This document shows positions 1 to 7,853 of a DNA stretch of 64,000 nucleotides, piece after piece (positions within the stretch are counted from its first letter, which is position 1; the number at the start of each line of letters is the position of its first letter). This stretch comes from Maribacter litoralis (GTDB taxonomy: Bacteria > Bacteroidota > Bacteroidia > Flavobacteriales > Flavobacteriaceae): contig NZ_QCZD01000001.1 in NCBI RefSeq assembly GCF_003075045.1, positions 1-64,000 on the forward strand, in the 5' to 3' direction. A program made the position numbers and the translations under genes. The notes under the pieces are model-generated. The model saw nothing but the letters and a program-made list of their open reading frames with translations. It was not told the origin of the DNA and did no database searches.

Positions 1-126
1 TGATGCTGAATTTGAAATAAAAAAGCAGCAAAAGCATGAAGCCCTTGCTGCGCGGGATAACAGTTTGATAAATCAATCTGTTTCCTAAATTATTAAAGAA
101 AAAACTTGTTTTTTGACACAGTACCT
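1..126 (+). mobile_element. 3' end of an IS110-family insertion sequence (rest lies before the window)
   Basis: This stretch contains the last 28 codons of an IS110-type transposase and about 38 bp of non-coding tail. It is almost identical to 57278-57401, where a longer piece of the same transposase is recognisable; both copies end at the same ACACAGTACCT and then diverge completely, so the element boundary is close to base 126. No terminal inverted repeat is visible, as usual for this family. Directly after the boundary comes one arm of a large hairpin (125-306). Whether the complete upstream copy is intact cannot be seen. Confidence 0.8.
2..88 (+). CDS. IS110-family transposase, C-terminal fragment (partial at window edge)
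   Basis: The open frame enters the window at base 2 and stops at TAA 86-88. Its 28 residues match the last residues of the transposase at 56840-57367 with only a few substitutions (DAEFEIKK against NAKFEIKK, final S instead of F). The catalytic N-terminal DEDD domain would lie before the window. The fragment alone says nothing about whether this copy is active. Confidence 0.75.
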   Translation, partial: DAEFEIKKQQKHEALAARDNSLINQSVS

Positions 127-306
127 ATGAACCGTACGGGAGCAAACTACCGTTTGCTTTCCGCCAAGCACATAGCGAAATCTTTTGGTTTTGTTTTTTC
201 TTTTTTTGTGTCAAAGCGAAATCCCAAAGATTTGGCGGACTTTGTTAAAAAACTCTAGGCTTTGGGTTAAACACTAAAACCCGTATTAATTATAGCCATT
301 GTTGTA
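125..306. repeat. Large imperfect hairpin, attC-like / flavobacterial cassette boundary, cut by the IS end
   Basis: The outer arms are CTATGAACCGTACGGG (125-140) and CCCGTATTAATTATAG (280-295), which pair imperfectly. Nested inside are AGCAAAC/GTTTGCT (141-147/152-158) and TCCGCCAA/TTGGCGGA (160-167/232-239). Outside the right arm the sequence goes on as GCCATTGTTGTAACC (295-309), but its expected partner on the left is missing: the IS110 end sits there instead. Overall shape (long imperfect stem, unpaired bulges, GTTGT-type outer end) recalls integron attC sites and the repeats flanking small genes in many flavobacterial genomes. The assignment is inference from structure; no integrase gene of the IntI type is seen. 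Confidence 0.5.
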
Positions 307-316
307 ACCAGTGTTA

Positions 317-919
317 TTATTCCCAATATAAGCTACTCATTAATTCTTCTTCCATCTCTTGATAGTTTTGAATAATAAATGTTTGCTCATTGAAGAAGTT
401 TATTATTTTATCCATAACATCCTTAAAGTTTACAACATCAAAATATGGTTTTTCTAAGCTTCTATTTTCAAAATCATTTTTATTTATTGGATATCTAAAT
501 TTCATTGATTTTGAGTCTTTTTGGTTAAACTCAGTTATTAGTTTTTCTATGTTATCTAATATTGTTTGCTCAATTGAATTGTCAATTTTAGCTAACACGT
601 CATTTCTATATTGTCTCCAAAGTCTTAATAATCCGTGTTCATTTGTTGGGAATTCACGTTCTTCACCTAAATATGATTTTCCAATGAATATCAGCTCTTT
701 AAGTTTTAACTCAATATAATGTCTGTAATTAAAAACTAATGGAAATAGAATCCAGTTTTCATAATATTGGTTTTCTATACAAAACTCATATAATACATTT
801 CCAGCTTCTTTATATCCTTCAGAGTATAATCGTAAATTATTTTCAGTATTATTCTCTATTGAAGTTGGTCTTTGTTCTACCTCACTTTTAAATAATTTAT
901 CGGCATCAGTTATTCTCAT
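317..919 (-). CDS. Unknown 200-aa alpha-helical protein (HEPN-like?), lone cassette gene
   Basis: I do not recognise this protein with certainty. It has no signal peptide or membrane segment and looks mostly helical. A central stretch FPLVFNYRHYIELKLKELI, a later HGLLRLW and then FRYP recall small helical proteins (HEPN-like or AbiU-like) found in phage-defence islands, but that is pattern memory and not a domain hit. Start is ATG at 919, only a few bases from the end of the neighbouring hairpin (931-1070), and its stop lies 11 bp from the other hairpin. It is therefore a single gene bracketed by two attC-like structures, the arrangement of a mobile gene cassette. Very AT-rich compared with the ABC-F gene next to it, which fits acquisition by transfer. 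Confidence 0.7.
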   Translation of the reverse strand: MRITDADKLFKSEVEQRPTSIENNTENNLRLYSEGYKEAGNVLYEFCIENQYYENWILFPLVFNYRHYIELKLKELIFIGKSYLGEEREFPTNEHGLLRLWRQYRNDVLAKIDNSIEQTILDNIEKLITEFNQKDSKSMKFRYPINKNDFENRSLEKPYFDVVNFKDVMDKIINFFNEQTFIIQNYQEMEEELMSSLYWE

Positions 920-940
920 TTATACTTTCTTTGCGCATTG

Positions 941-1085
941 GTTACAACGTCTAATGTATGATCTGTACGGCTTTGAAATCCGTAGGATTTCCCGCCGTAC
1001 GATAACATTCTAAATATACGTAGATTTTCCGACGGAAAATCGGACAGTATAGATTATACATTTTGTTAGCAAACGTGTTGCAGCG
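941..1085. repeat. Second large hairpin with two nested stems, attC-like
   Basis: The outer arms are AATGTATGATCTGTAC (953-968) and GTATAGATTATACATT (1047-1062), 13 of 16 complementary. Two perfect nested hairpins sit inside: GTACGGC/GCCGTAC (965-971/994-1000), which itself encloses GAAATCC/GGATTTC (975-981/985-991), and GATTTTCC/GGAAAATC (1023-1030/1034-1041). The ends carry GGTTACAACG (940-949) and TTGTTAGCAAACG (1063-1075). The structure lies immediately upstream of the lone gene 317-919 and, with the hairpin at 125-306, frames it. A 72-codon open frame across it is a by-product and not a gene. Confidence 0.5.
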
Positions 1086-1514
1086 CAAACCTTTGCCTGG
1101 TCGCAGATCACTGATAGATTTCCCGAACTCTTTTAAAATGGTTTCTTTTTTTAAGTCCGTCGAAACCAAATAGAGAAGGATTTATGTATATCATTTTTAT
1201 GCAGGCTTATCCAAGAAATTGACAAGTCCGTCCACGCAACAGTTGCGTCTGAGTAAAGTCCGTCCGAGCGAGAACTTTGGCAAGGTATTTTTTTAATTAA
1301 ATATCTGAAGTTTGAGAAAGTAACAAGCCTAAAGAAACCATTTTAAAAATACTGATTTGCCCGAACAAAACTCTTATTTTTTAAATTTTCAGGCTAATTG
1401 CGGAACGATTGGATTTTAATGGCAATATGTTTGCTAACAATTGTATATGTGCACAATTGCACATATTTCTATTATATCGGTAATTTAAAAAAAATAAAAA
1501 AGAGAAAAAGATTA
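1086..1514. other. Gene-free accessory stretch; small palindrome at 1445-1466
   Basis: No coding region is evident here. The end of the stretch repeats the outer hairpin motif in inverted form (TTGCTAACAATTG at 1430-1442 against TTTTGTTAGCAAACG at 1061-1075), so 1061-1442 could be a further cassette-like unit whose gene has decayed. A perfect 8-bp stem ATATGTGC/GCACATAT with a 6-nt loop lies at 1445-1466 downstream of the ABC-F gene; it lacks a T-run, so I do not call it a terminator. Confidence 0.4.
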
Positions 1515-3152
1515 TTACTTTATCAAGTTAATTTCGGCAATGCTTTTAATTCGGTTTCGCTCTAAGAAAGCATCAATCGTTTCAAAATGTTCGATAACGC
1601 GTTGCTCTTTAAATTCAAATACTTTTTGAGACAGACCTTGTAAAAAATCTCGATCGTGAGAAACAAGAATAAGTGTACCATCGTATGTAGATAGCGCTTC
1701 TTTCAATACATCTTTTGATTTAAGATCTAGGTGATTTGTAGGCTCATCCAATATTAATAGGTTTACAGGTTCTAACAGTAATTTCACCATGGCTAAACGG
1801 GTTTTTTCCCCACCGGATAGCATACTTACTTTTTTATCGATATCATCACCGCTGAACATAAATCTGCCCAATATATTCTTGATCTGATTTCGAATATCGC
1901 CAAAGGCGACTTCATCTACCGTTTGAAAAATTGTAAGGTCTGGGTCTAATAATGATGCTTGGTTCTGTGCAAAATAGCCCACTTTTACATTGTGCCCCAA
2001 TTGGCAAGTGCCTTCCACGGGTATTTCATTTAAAATAGCCTTTATCATGGTAGATTTACCTTCACCGTTTCTACCTACAAAAGAGACTTTTTCTCCTCTG
2101 GAGATGGACATATTTGCATTTTTGAATACCACATGCCCATCATAGGATTTAGACACATCTTTTACTGTTACTGGGTAGTCACCAGAACGCGGCGCTGGTG
2201 GAAAACGAAGCTTTAACGATGAAGTATCTATTTCGTCAATTTCAATAATTTCCAACTTTTCAAGCATTCGCTCTCTAGAGTTTACCTGGTTGGTTTTGGA
2301 ATAGGTGCCTTTAAATCGTTCAATAAATGCCATATTATCGGCAATGAACTTTTGTTGTTCTTGGTAAGCTTTGATTTGGTGTGCCCTACGGTCTTCACGT
2401 AATTGCAGATAGTGTGAGTAGTTTGCCTTATAGTCATAAATACGCCCCATGGTGACTTCTATGGTGCGGTTGGTAATGTTATCTATAAAAGCCCTGTCAT
2501 GCGAAATGACCATAACCGCATTGGCTTTGTTCAATAAAAAATCTTCTAGCCAAATAACCGATTCTATATCAATATGGTTAGTGGGCTCATCTAACAGAAT
2601 TAAATCTGGTTTCTGTAACAGAATTTTGGCCAGTTCTATACGCATGCGCCAACCACCGCTAAATTCATTGGTCTGCCTTGTAAAATCTTCTTGTTTAAAG
2701 CCTAATCCCTTTAATGCTTTTTCTACTTCAGCATCATAGTTTACATCTTCTAAAGCATAGTATTTTTCACCAATATCGGATACCTTTTCAATAATGCCCA
2801 TATAGGCATCACTTTCATAATCCGTTCTTGTTTCCAGCTCTTTGTTCAGCTTTTCCATTTCATCACGCATATCAAAAACATGCTTAAATGCTTTTGCGGC
2901 TTCTTCAAAAACGGTGCAATCATCTTCGGTAAGTAGGTGTTGGGGCAGGTAGGCAATTACCGCATCTTTGGGCACACGAACATTACCTCGAGTTCCGTTC
3001 TGTTCCCCGGCAATAATTTTCATCATGGTAGATTTTCCGGCTCCGTTCTTACCCATAAGGGCAATTTTATCGGTCGGATTTATTACAAATGATACATCGC
3101 TAAAAAGGGTAGTGCCACTAAATTCAACGGCTAAATTGTCTACTGAGATCAT
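1515..3152 (-). CDS. ABC-F family ATPase (ribosome-associated, YdiF/Uup-like)
   Basis: Soluble protein with two ATP-binding cassettes and no membrane segment, so an ABC-F translation factor and not a transporter subunit. First Walker A GKNGAGKST near residue 35 with signature FSGGW near 165 and LILLDEPTNHID; second Walker A GRNGEGKST near 362 with LSGGE and LLILDEPTNHLD. The linker between the cassettes contains the charged helical arm typical of the family. At 545 aa it has the usual length and lacks the C-terminal coiled coil of Uup. ABC-F proteins bind the ribosomal E site and relieve stalls; some give antibiotic resistance, but nothing here points to that. It is a stand-alone gene with the accessory patch downstream. 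Confidence 0.9.
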   Translation of the reverse strand: MISVDNLAVEFSGTTLFSDVSFVINPTDKIALMGKNGAGKSTMMKIIAGEQNGTRGNVRVPKDAVIAYLPQHLLTEDDCTVFEEAAKAFKHVFDMRDEMEKLNKELETRTDYESDAYMGIIEKVSDIGEKYYALEDVNYDAEVEKALKGLGFKQEDFTRQTNEFSGGWRMRIELAKILLQKPDLILLDEPTNHIDIESVIWLEDFLLNKANAVMVISHDRAFIDNITNRTIEVTMGRIYDYKANYSHYLQLREDRRAHQIKAYQEQQKFIADNMAFIERFKGTYSKTNQVNSRERMLEKLEIIEIDEIDTSSLKLRFPPAPRSGDYPVTVKDVSKSYDGHVVFKNANMSISRGEKVSFVGRNGEGKSTMIKAILNEIPVEGTCQLGHNVKVGYFAQNQASLLDPDLTIFQTVDEVAFGDIRNQIKNILGRFMFSGDDIDKKVSMLSGGEKTRLAMVKLLLEPVNLLILDEPTNHLDLKSKDVLKEALSTYDGTLILVSHDRDFLQGLSQKVFEFKEQRVIEHFETIDAFLERNRIKSIAEINLIK

Positions 3153-3261
3153 GCTATAAATTTAAAATGCAAAACTAGTAATAAGATATGGTGCTTTTTA
3201 CTAACCGCATTAAAAACTTATAGCAGATCAATGCCAGATATTATTGTCTGAGACGGATTCT

Positions 3262-3420
3262 CTATGTGCTTTTTTTATTGCTTAACCAGTTGTAAATTAA
3301 AAGTACAACGGCAAGTACAAGCAATAGGTGTATAAGTGCCCCAAGAATTTTAAATACTACAAAGCCCAAAATCCACCCTATAATCAGGGCCACAATAATA
3401 AAATATATGATATTCTTCAT
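3262..3420 (-). CDS. Lmo0937-family (DUF5670) small membrane protein
   Basis: This 52-aa gene starts at ATG 3418-3420 and ends at TAG 3262-3264. The protein starts MKNIIYFIIVALIIGWILG and has two membrane helices, the second containing the family hallmark GALIHLLLVLAVVLL. Proteins of this family are short, two-helix membrane proteins of unknown mechanism, often found with CsbD-type stress proteins in Bacteroidota. Its start lies 2 bp after the stop of the upstream gene (3423-3767), so the two are co-transcribed. A role in envelope or general stress is inferred from family context only. Confidence 0.8.
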   Translation of the reverse strand: MKNIIYFIIVALIIGWILGFVVFKILGALIHLLLVLAVVLLIYNWLSNKKST

Positions 3421-3422
3421 CC

Positions 3423-3767
3423 TTATTTTTTTGTTGGCCAGTTCATTATTTCCGTATGGATTTCTTCGGTAGATTTCTGTCTTCTTTTAGCAATTTTGGC
3501 TATTAGTGCACCAAGACTGTCCGGTTCATTGTTGGCATCTAAATCTTCCGTTTCAGGAAAATTTGCCAAGTATTCATCTTTTACCGCCATCCATTGCTTT
3601 TCTATATGTATATCATATGTAGCAGTGGCTACGCCGCCATTATTTACGGGTTTACCAACTTCTTTCTGTGTATTGCCATGATCAGCTATATTTTGATGTT
3701 GGGGTACGTTATTCTGTAATCCGCCTGTAGAACGTGATTTATCTTTACTCTTATCTTCTGTAATCAT
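3423..3767 (-). CDS. Small CsbD-like stress protein (tentative)
   Basis: This is a 114-aa hydrophilic protein. The first 45 residues are polar and low in complexity. The second half (about 55-112) has the spacing of a CsbD-like domain: W...K.EY, an acidic stretch ETEDLDANNE, a helix SLGALIAKIAKRRQKS and a terminal EIHTEIMNW. The identity is weak because the usual LTDDDL core is changed. The neighbour 3 bases on is a Lmo0937-type membrane protein, a pairing common in stress clusters, which supports the guess. It is probably a cytoplasmic stress-induced protein of unknown mechanism. Confidence 0.6.
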   Translation of the reverse strand: MITEDKSKDKSRSTGGLQNNVPQHQNIADHGNTQKEVGKPVNNGGVATATYDIHIEKQWMAVKDEYLANFPETEDLDANNEPDSLGALIAKIAKRRQKSTEEIHTEIMNWPTKK

Positions 3768-3900
3768 CGTTATAATTTTATGTATTCATTAAAGTAGCAA
3801 CAAGGTAGTGAGACACAACATTTCAGCGTTGCTCTAATATTACTTTAATTGACGGGATAAAATTTGATGATAAGAATAACGGTCAATGTTGATTTAGATG

Positions 3901-5064
3901 CTAAACCGACAAAGCCTTCTTTTTAATTTTGAACATTTTCGCTGCAGAGGTATAGCCACCTTCAGTACCATCTACAAAGTGGGAGTGGCTAGTTCTACGA
4001 TCAAGAACATAACAAGACATAACCGATGCATGGGTAACGTGAATACCGTAAATTAATTTATTCTCTTTTTCCATGCCATCTAAAAAGTTAATAAACCGAT
4101 CAATATTGTGCTGTTCTGCAGTAAATACGGTATTGACCATGCCGTCTAACATAAAGGTGTGCGACAGTTGTTCTATTTGGTTCAGGTATTGTTTTCCGCT
4201 ACTTGTAAGATTCAAATAAATTCTGCCAAAGTTGGTTTTTAACCAGCTTTTAAAAAAGTAGATCCAGCTAGTGGAGGTTAGTTTAATTTTCATTTCTTCC
4301 CACACTTTGGTAGGGTTGGGGTCTAATTTAAGATTGTTACTTTTTATGGGCTGTCTATTTTCAAAATTCCCGAATTCCTTGTCCATTTGTGCAAGTACAT
4401 CTTTATACACAACACGTTGGTTATCTTCTGATGTAGCATCTAGCAATAGGCAAATTACCTTTGCTTGTTGTTGATCGGGTAGAATTTGATCCCAACGACA
4501 TTCCATTCCTTCTAAATTCAAAAGTGTTTCATCAAATGATGTGGTTTCCTTCTCCTTGAAGGATGATTTGATCATGTCTTCGGCTACTTTTAATCCGTTC
4601 CCTAAAACAACGGGAATTGATAATTTTTCAGTCAGGCGGTGCTTGGCGATTTTTAACTGGATATTTTTCTCGATCAGATGACTAACGGGAATTTCACCTA
4701 CACGAAGTACCAAATCAATTTTACTCTTGATATGTATGCTGTAATTATCGAGAACGCTTATGGTTTTTTGAAGTAATGATGACGGTACAATAAAGGTTGC
4801 ACCATCACCACCAAAGAAATACGGAATTTCATTGCCTCCCTTTGCTTTTCTAAGCGTATTGAGTACGGAGATAATAGCACCTGTAGCCGTTAAATTCACC
4901 TGATGGTGATTACCATTATTTACCGCATTGGTAGAATTTAAGATGTCTACAACGACAACGTGCCATGATTTTGGCACATCTACAAAATAGGTGTCATCTT
5001 CCAAAAGTTCAATGAGTGTACCTTTAAAGGGGCGAAGATTTTTATAGAATTGTTTGTCTGCCAT
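3901..5064 (-). CDS. DUF3095 protein with class III nucleotide-cyclase-like fold
   Basis: This 387-aa cytoplasmic protein has no signal peptide. Near the N-terminus VVVVDILNST (about residues 36-45) matches the first metal-binding strand of class III adenylate/guanylate cyclases, and YFFGGDGATF (about 82-91) matches their GGDG turn. These features define DUF3095. Activity of the family is not established, so a nucleotide product is only possible. The C-terminal half is specific to the family. It starts 30 bp after the alginate lyase gene stop and could share its transcript, but no functional link is evident. Confidence 0.85.
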   Translation of the reverse strand: MADKQFYKNLRPFKGTLIELLEDDTYFVDVPKSWHVVVVDILNSTNAVNNGNHHQVNLTATGAIISVLNTLRKAKGGNEIPYFFGGDGATFIVPSSLLQKTISVLDNYSIHIKSKIDLVLRVGEIPVSHLIEKNIQLKIAKHRLTEKLSIPVVLGNGLKVAEDMIKSSFKEKETTSFDETLLNLEGMECRWDQILPDQQQAKVICLLLDATSEDNQRVVYKDVLAQMDKEFGNFENRQPIKSNNLKLDPNPTKVWEEMKIKLTSTSWIYFFKSWLKTNFGRIYLNLTSSGKQYLNQIEQLSHTFMLDGMVNTVFTAEQHNIDRFINFLDGMEKENKLIYGIHVTHASVMSCYVLDRRTSHSHFVDGTEGGYTSAAKMFKIKKKALSV

Positions 5065-5094
5065 TAACCTTGTGTAACCTACAATGAGAAATTA

Positions 5095-6150
5095 TTAATG
5101 TTGCGGTGGAGTGCCGGCCCCAACCGTAGCTTCTTTAAACCAAACCTCTGTATAACAGCCGTTTTCGTATTGTTTTTTGATATCGCCGTTATAGGTTTCC
5201 GACCCGGTATGCCAAACAATATTTTCTTCTGGGTCTTTGCCGTTGGTCTGGTTATAGGCACCTTGCTTAAAATTTTGTAATTCGCCGGCATATGCACTAT
5301 CTCTTTCTACACCATCGCGACCTATGGCAGCATATAGTGTCAATATTTGTTCAGGAATATCAGATGATGTTCCGAAATCGGTCTGTATCAAACTTTTGGC
5401 GAATTGTTTAGTTTTATGGCCATCGCTTTTAAATGTCAAATACATGATGCCTTTATAAACATTGATTTCATAGCTGAACTCCTCGCCCAATTCAATTCCG
5501 TCTTCCGGTTCGGTCGGGTAGGTGTTAGGGGTATCACCAACGACCGACATATCGTAGCCCCAAACTGCAGTAGAATAATCCCATCGTTTAGAATTGTCGC
5601 CTTTAGTGTTGATCTCATAGTTCCAAAAAACAGAACCTTTAGTATGACCTGGAAATTTTTTGTAAAAGATTTTTAGCGGTTCGTTCTCATGACCTTCCGT
5701 ACCATGAATTTGACCTATAACCACAGAATAGGACGCCGCAACCCTGGCATCACCAGAAGTAGAAACATGCTTCACTTTTAAGGTGCCGGTTAGTTTACCG
5801 CCTGTATCTGGTTTCCATTCTTCTTTTTGGCCCAACTCTGTTCTTGTGTTGCTCGATGTTCTAGAAGTAACAACAGAATTTGGTGCTTTATAAACGACCC
5901 AATTAGTATTGTTTTCATTTTCCACATAAAAGAAATCTTTATGCTCAACATCGGTTAAGTCGTTAAAACTTTTACCATCACCACAGAGAATTTTAAATTC
6001 ATCCATGAATGGAATAACATCACTAGGGTATACGGTTTTTTCCTTTTCTGTAACCGCAGTTTTTTTTGCCTTGTTTTTACAAGATAAAACCGAAATTCCC
6101 ATGGTAATAATTGCCAATGTGGTTAAATAATAATTGTTGCGTAAAATCAT
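5095..6150 (-). CDS. Alginate lyase, polysaccharide lyase family 7, lipoprotein
   Basis: The protein cleaves alginate, the main brown-algal wall polysaccharide, by beta-elimination. It has a lipoprotein signal (MILRNNYYLTTL...ISVLSC, lipobox cysteine near residue 24), so it is exported and lipidated. The PL7 motifs appear in order: RTELG (usually RTELR), VIGQIHG and NFKQGAYNQ. In PL7 enzymes QIH at this place generally goes with activity on guluronate-containing alginate and QVH with polymannuronate; this is QIH. It is the only carbohydrate-active enzyme visible in the window and stands outside any SusCD locus. A start at ATG 6150 gives a complete signal peptide. Confidence 0.9.
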   Translation of the reverse strand: MILRNNYYLTTLAIITMGISVLSCKNKAKKTAVTEKEKTVYPSDVIPFMDEFKILCGDGKSFNDLTDVEHKDFFYVENENNTNWVVYKAPNSVVTSRTSSNTRTELGQKEEWKPDTGGKLTGTLKVKHVSTSGDARVAASYSVVIGQIHGTEGHENEPLKIFYKKFPGHTKGSVFWNYEINTKGDNSKRWDYSTAVWGYDMSVVGDTPNTYPTEPEDGIELGEEFSYEINVYKGIMYLTFKSDGHKTKQFAKSLIQTDFGTSSDIPEQILTLYAAIGRDGVERDSAYAGELQNFKQGAYNQTNGKDPEENIVWHTGSETYNGDIKKQYENGCYTEVWFKEATVGAGTPPQH

Positions 6151-6280
6151 TCTAATTGTTGTTTAGTTCACTTTTTTAAATATACATAGACCAACTGTCA
6201 TTTTTGGTAATGTCACCTAATTTCAAGTAAAACAGTTAAATATATGCTTAAATGGAATAAGCATTATGGGTATGCTTCGT

Positions 6281-6391
6281 TAATTTTGACATACGTTTAG
6301 TTTAAAGTAAGTTCAACTGTATGCGTTTGTTAATGGTTAGTGTAAATAGTATATAGTTGGGAAAAGGTCTCTAATTTCAGAGGCCTTTTTT
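6281..6391 (+). ncRNA. Candidate small RNA (orphan TAnnTTTG box plus terminator)
   Basis: Between the divergent alginate lyase and receiver genes, TAATTTTG at 6281-6288 matches the flavobacterial -7 box TAnnTTTG. About 100 bp downstream on the same strand is a strong terminator (6362-6391), yet no open frame of any length lies between. CAACT (6312) and AGTTG (6356) could close an additional stem. No TTG is seen at the -33 position, which weakens the promoter. The rest of the 344-bp gap shows nothing else. Confidence 0.35.
6362..6391 (+). terminator. Rho-independent terminator without an upstream plus-strand gene
   Basis: The stem is AAAAGGTCTCT (6362-6372) with AGAGGCCTTTT (6379-6389), 11 bp with one G-T wobble and a 6-nt loop, followed by TTTTTT. 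The nearest plus-strand gene starts after it (6495), and the alginate lyase is on the other strand. Confidence 0.7.
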
Positions 6392-6494
6392 ATGCCTTAC
6401 TGTTTTCATCTTGTAATAGCGCATTTGAACGTAAAATTTAATTATACCTACTTTTACAACCTTATATTTGAAGTCTATTTAATACAACTATTTC

Positions 6495-6878
6495 ATGAGC
6501 GCTGTGTTTTTGGTAATTGATGATGATTTGGTTTCACAGTTTACGGCAAGATATGCTGTTGAACAATGTGGTGAAGATTCACAAATTTATGTCTGTGAAA
6601 GTGCTATTGAAGCTTTAGATCTGTTGTCCCAATTAAGAAAGGAAGACAAACCTATACCAGATTATATTTTATTAGATCTTGTGATGCCAGAAATGAATGG
6701 ATGGGAGTTTATTGACCAACTACAGCATTACAATGCAAATATTAATGCTACTAAGGTGTTTGTCATGTCGGCGTTTACAAACTCAAAGGATAGGGAAAAG
6801 GCTAAGCAACATCAATTTATAGAGGGTTATTATGAAAAGCCTGTATCTAGAAACATGATTCAAAATATGATAAGGTAG
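6495..6878 (+). CDS. Stand-alone response regulator receiver protein
   Basis: This 127-aa protein is a receiver domain and nothing else. The acidic pocket is VIDDD at residues 7-11, the phosphorylated aspartate is in ILLDLVMPEMNGW near residue 55, the switch residue is in VMSAF and the lysine is in YYEKP. With no output domain it probably acts through protein contacts or as a phosphate shuttle. TATATTTG at 6463-6470 fits the -7 box and would give a leader of under 20 nt. Two further receiver-only proteins lie within 1.8 kb. Confidence 0.9.
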   Translation: MSAVFLVIDDDLVSQFTARYAVEQCGEDSQIYVCESAIEALDLLSQLRKEDKPIPDYILLDLVMPEMNGWEFIDQLQHYNANINATKVFVMSAFTNSKDREKAKQHQFIEGYYEKPVSRNMIQNMIR

Positions 6879-6913
6879 TAGTTAAAGTTAGTAACTACAG
6901 TTTTCTATACTTT

Positions 6914-7189
6914 TTACTTTTTAGAATTTTTAAGTATTAGAATCAGTTTCAAAAGATTTTCAGCAAACTTTTCTGCATACAAATCAAGATCGGTTATTAG
7001 CTCAACCTCTTTTAATTGAAGAAGTCTTTTTTGAAATTGAGATGAAATAAAGTTATCATCGAATCTGATTTTTGAAATTGATTCCTTCAAATAGGTATAG
7101 GCTTCAAAAGCATTTCCTCTAGTGTAATAATCTTTTTGAAACTTTTGAAGTACCCTTAAGATTTCGTTCAGCTCGTCTGTTGCCATCAT
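6914..7189 (-). CDS. Unknown small helical protein
   Basis: This 91-aa protein has no family I recognise. It is predicted largely helical, with heptad-like leucines (LNEILRVLQKF, LLQLKEVELI, LLKLILILKN) and no signal peptide or membrane span. Two methionines start the frame. It lies between two receiver-only proteins in opposite orientation; a partner or phosphotransfer role is possible but nothing in the sequence proves it, and no histidine of an HPt domain is obvious. Confidence 0.55.
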   Translation of the reverse strand: MMATDELNEILRVLQKFQKDYYTRGNAFEAYTYLKESISKIRFDDNFISSQFQKRLLQLKEVELITDLDLYAEKFAENLLKLILILKNSKK

Positions 7190-7415
7190 AATTATAATTA
7201 TTTAATGGGAACCTATTTTAATAATAACGTTCAAATCTAAATGTAAGTATTTTACTACATAAATTTATTTTTATTTTTCATTTTTTTATACCAACGACAC
7301 CTTTAGATCGTTCAACGAAATTTTATTCTTTTGAGTTATAATTCTATACGGATAGTATTCATTTTTAAAGGATTTCCTTATAATTTTGGAGGATATATTG
7401 ATATCTCACTGAATA

Positions 7416-7853
7416 ATGACAGCATTGAACATTTATATAGCAGATGATGACCATGAAGATCGAAGTTTTTTCATAGAAGCGTTAGATGATATACCCTTGA
7501 ATACTGAGGTTACTCAATTTAACAATGGCGTAGATCTTATGGACAAGCTTTTTTCTGATGATTGCTTGCCACATGTAATCTTTCTTGACTTGTACATGCC
7601 CATCATGGACGGGTTTGAATGTTTAATGGATATTAGGAATTTTAAAAAATTCAACGATATATACGTTATAGCATATTCGGGAATTTATAGGGAACGGGAA
7701 GTAAATCAATTAAAAGATGATGGGGCAAACCAATTTTTAAAGAAATCATCTTCGTATAAAGAGTTAAAAAGGTTGTTGTTAGAATCTTTAAACAAAGTAA
7801 AAAAGTTCAAAAAGAAAGAAGTTGAAAACAACGAATTTATAATCCTTAAATAA
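7416..7853 (+). CDS. Stand-alone response regulator receiver protein
   Basis: This is a 145-aa receiver-only protein: YIADDDHED at residues 6-14, phospho-acceptor in VIFLDLYMPIMDGF near residue 58, IAYSG at the switch and FLKKSS for the lysine. The C-terminus ends in a lysine-rich tail (KVKKFKKKE). A TAATTTTG box at 7381-7388 lies 28 bp before the ATG. The gene runs head-on into another receiver gene and the two coding ends share 8 bp (7846-7853). Confidence 0.9.
   Translation: MTALNIYIADDDHEDRSFFIEALDDIPLNTEVTQFNNGVDLMDKLFSDDCLPHVIFLDLYMPIMDGFECLMDIRNFKKFNDIYVIAYSGIYREREVNQLKDDGANQFLKKSSSYKELKRLLLESLNKVKKFKKKEVENNEFIILK

Noticed and set aside
951-1169. 72-codon minus-strand frame in the second hairpin
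   Set aside because: It runs through the stems of the hairpin, has no family or composition of a protein, and is explained by the repeat.
3328-3681. 117-codon plus-strand frame
   Set aside because: It is antisense to the Lmo0937-type and CsbD-like genes, which have clear protein features.
5079-5297. 72-codon minus-strand frame
   Set aside because: It overlaps the end of the alginate lyase in another phase and has no recognisable content.
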